From JAJPHW01 sp963771505 (GTDB taxonomy: Bacteria; Acidobacteriota; Terriglobia; Terriglobales; Acidobacteriaceae): 64,000 nt of DNA. Location of the stretch: contig CAVYTO010000005.1 of the NCBI GenBank assembly GCA_963771505.1, forward strand, positions 62,001 to 126,000, written 5' to 3'. Position numbers and translations under genes: made by a program. The notes beneath the pieces were generated by a model. That model did no database searches. It was not told where the DNA came from and saw only the letters and a list, made by a program, of their open reading frames with translations. This document shows, piece by piece, positions 62,331 to 64,000 of the stretch; position 1 is the first letter of the stretch; each line of letters begins with the position of its first letter.

Positions 62331-62374
62331 TCACGATGACCAACGTGGAGTTTGCCGGGTTAACCGCCAACCGA

Positions 62375-63835
62375 CTAGCCGTGCATCTCGCGCTCGCGGC
62401 GAATCAGCGAATTTAAGCGGCCCCATGTCCCTTTGACATTGTCTGCGATTTCGACGACCAATTGCCTGCCAGAAGAATGTTGGTCACCACTTCGCCAGAG
62501 CGATTGGCCGGCGATCCATGCGAGACTCAGGGCAAACGAAAAAACCGCACCGAGAAGGATGATCCAAACTCGCGGGGGAAACGACGAACGTTCCGCGAGA
62601 TCCGCCTGATCCAGAACCTTCACGGTCGGTATTTCTTTGGCTTCCTGAACCTTGGCCATCTCATACTGTCTGGTAAGGAGTTCGTATACCGTTTCTTCAA
62701 TCCTGGCCTGCCGGTACAAATCGAGCCAGCGCACACCCAGCAGCGGAAGCGCGCGCAGGGAAGGATATAAATCTCCGGCCGCCGCCCCTTGGAGGGGCTG
62801 GTCTCCGCTTGCCCCCGGCAAGCCGCTCGCAGCCGGGTTTCCGCTAGTGTCGACAGCGCTAGCTGTTTGCGACCCGCCAATCTTTGCCAATTGGCTTCTC
62901 AATTCCTCAACTCGGGCCCGCAGCGAACGTACCCGTACGTTGTTAGCCGTGTAAATTTGTTCCATGCCCTGAACTTCGGATTCTGCCGCGATCAATTGGC
63001 CTTGCAACACCGCAGCCGCTTCCACCATCGATTTCGATTGAGAAGGCAAATCTAAAACAGTGTTTTTACTCTCGTACTTGCTCAGTTCGCTGGAGTCGGT
63101 CTCCAATTGTTGCTTGACGCCGACCAATCTTTGTTCGAGAAAAATCCTTTCTCTTCGGGCCGAAGAAGTCGAAACTTGCGCGACAAGGTGGTCGAGCTCT
63201 TCGACATAGGCTTGCGCCATCTTTTGCGCTCGCTCACGGTTTCGGTCGGTCACTGTGATCTTGATAACTCCGCTCTTTTTTTCCTCAAGGATCTCCGTGC
63301 GTTTGGTCAAGTCCTTACGCGCGGTTTCCCAATACCGATCCCAGTAAACCTTACGTAGATCGAAGCGATCGATCAGCCGATCCTGAACAGTTCGACTGTT
63401 CAATATTTCGATGAAAAGCGCTCCTGAAGTCTTGAGACCGAGCATGTCACCCGCCATGCCGCCGAGGCTGGCGCCGAGACCGCCACCGCCGCCGCCGCCA
63501 CCGCCACCGCTGCTACCACCGCCGCCCAAGCTCGAACCGCCGCCGAGAGTGCTACCGGCAAGCGCAGCCAGCATCGCTCCGCCGCCACCTTGTTCAGGGG
63601 GCATCACCCGAGTTGTAGACTCAAATCTCGGCGGAAGAATGATGGCGATCACAATGGCGAGAACAAGCCCGCGAATGGTCACGCGCCCGAGAAAACGACG
63701 GTGCTCCCAGAACAGCCACAACCAAGCCATCCCTTTAGGACGTTCGCTGTAGGTAGGCGCGGGTTCGCTGCTCGGATCGAGCTTCAGCTCTCCCCGTGTT
63801 TCGAACGTCGACTGCTCTGAAAATTTTACCGCCAT
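62375..63835 (-). CDS. Wzz/polysaccharide chain-length determinant (PCP) protein
   Basis: 486 residues; GTAGGAGC just before the ATG. Wzz domain at the N-terminus with membrane helix (~50-70, GRVTIRGLVLAIVIAIILPP), coiled-coil periplasmic region (~200-330), GNVR-like C-terminal region and second helix (~425-445, PPRVWIILLGAVFSFALSLA). The proline-rich P-x2-G pattern of PCP proteins precedes it. It controls polymer length. It lacks a fused tyrosine kinase domain. A glycine run (residues ~85-125) is unusual and encoded by a low-complexity GCC/CCG stretch. First gene of the minus-strand locus in this window. Confidence 0.9.
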   Translation of the reverse strand: MAVKFSEQSTFETRGELKLDPSSEPAPTYSERPKGMAWLWLFWEHRRFLGRVTIRGLVLAIVIAIILPPRFESTTRVMPPEQGGGGAMLAALAGSTLGGGSSLGGGGSSGGGGGGGGGGLGASLGGMAGDMLGLKTSGALFIEILNSRTVQDRLIDRFDLRKVYWDRYWETARKDLTKRTEILEEKKSGVIKITVTDRNRERAQKMAQAYVEELDHLVAQVSTSSARRERIFLEQRLVGVKQQLETDSSELSKYESKNTVLDLPSQSKSMVEAAAVLQGQLIAAESEVQGMEQIYTANNVRVRSLRARVEELRSQLAKIGGSQTASAVDTSGNPAASGLPGASGDQPLQGAAAGDLYPSLRALPLLGVRWLDLYRQARIEETVYELLTRQYEMAKVQEAKEIPTVKVLDQADLAERSSFPPRVWIILLGAVFSFALSLAWIAGQSLWRSGDQHSSGRQLVVEIADNVKGTWGRLNSLIRREREMHG

Positions 63836-64000
63836 GCTCCTACAAATCCTTTAAGCGCATCTACGCTTGAACTCTTACTGCTTCCGCATCAGCGCGGCCA
63901 CCGCAACCGGGGAGTATAAGTCAACTCCAGTGAAGCGGCCACATCCGATCTCCGGTTCGCGTCGATCGCAGGAAAGTGCCATTGCTCATACTGCAACAAC

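Overview
The window looks like chromosomal DNA of an acidobacterium (Acidobacteriota, probably class Terriglobia). This rests on family content, not a marker gene: two carboxypeptidase-regulatory-domain secreted proteins, a TIGR03803 'GloVer' repeat protein, a degraded Ig/TIG-repeat gene with the typical acidobacterial Gly-rich tail, a Cys/His-headed hypothetical typical of this phylum, futalosine-route menaquinone genes and a bacilliredoxin. GC is moderately high. I see no tRNA, rRNA, CRISPR array, prophage or insertion sequence.

Layout. 1-12.9 kb: the start of a BamA-like POTRA protein (leaving the window on the left), a ThiF/MoeB-type E1 enzyme, a small secreted protein, bifunctional FtcD, a GloVer protein, a 57-aa secreted repeat peptide, a membrane protein, a DUF58 protein, two overlapping carboxypeptidase-regulatory-domain proteins and an alpha/beta hydrolase. 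13.2-19.3 kb: a PDZ-containing multi-TM histidine kinase overlapping its NtrC-type regulator, then an MlaE/MlaF-like lipid transporter pair without MlaD. 19.3-23.6 kb: a hypothetical, topA (frameshifted) and dprA. 23.7-30.4 kb: mqnA, a VTT membrane protein, mqnC, a processive GT2, a 51-aa membrane ORF, bioY, mqnD and a HAD hydrolase. 30.9-34.3 kb: a Cys/His hypothetical, a bacilliredoxin, murB and a family 5-like UDG. 34.4-40.1 kb: the chaperone/protease run tig-clpP-clpX-lon. 40.2-44.6 kb: an Ig-repeat pseudogene, an arylsulfate sulfotransferase lipoprotein and a secreted phosphoesterase.

44.7-63.8 kb is a surface-polysaccharide locus, almost wholly on the minus strand: Wzz, a polymerase/ligase, two methyltransferases, a Wzx-type flippase, three glycosyltransferases, two initiating sugar-phosphate transferases, two epimerases, a beta-helix protein and genes for GDP-D-glycero-D-manno-heptose (GmhA, HddA, HddC, with a HAD phosphatase candidate). 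Together they would make the nucleotide sugar, start the repeat unit on undecaprenyl phosphate, extend and methylate it, flip it and polymerise it.

Caution: at least five genes (topA, the Ig-repeat gene, wzx, one methyltransferase, the polymerase/ligase) are split by frameshifts or stops, several at homopolymers and three of them packed into 59.4-62.1 kb. Since topA is normally essential, sequence error is a leading explanation, and split genes are reported here as fragments.
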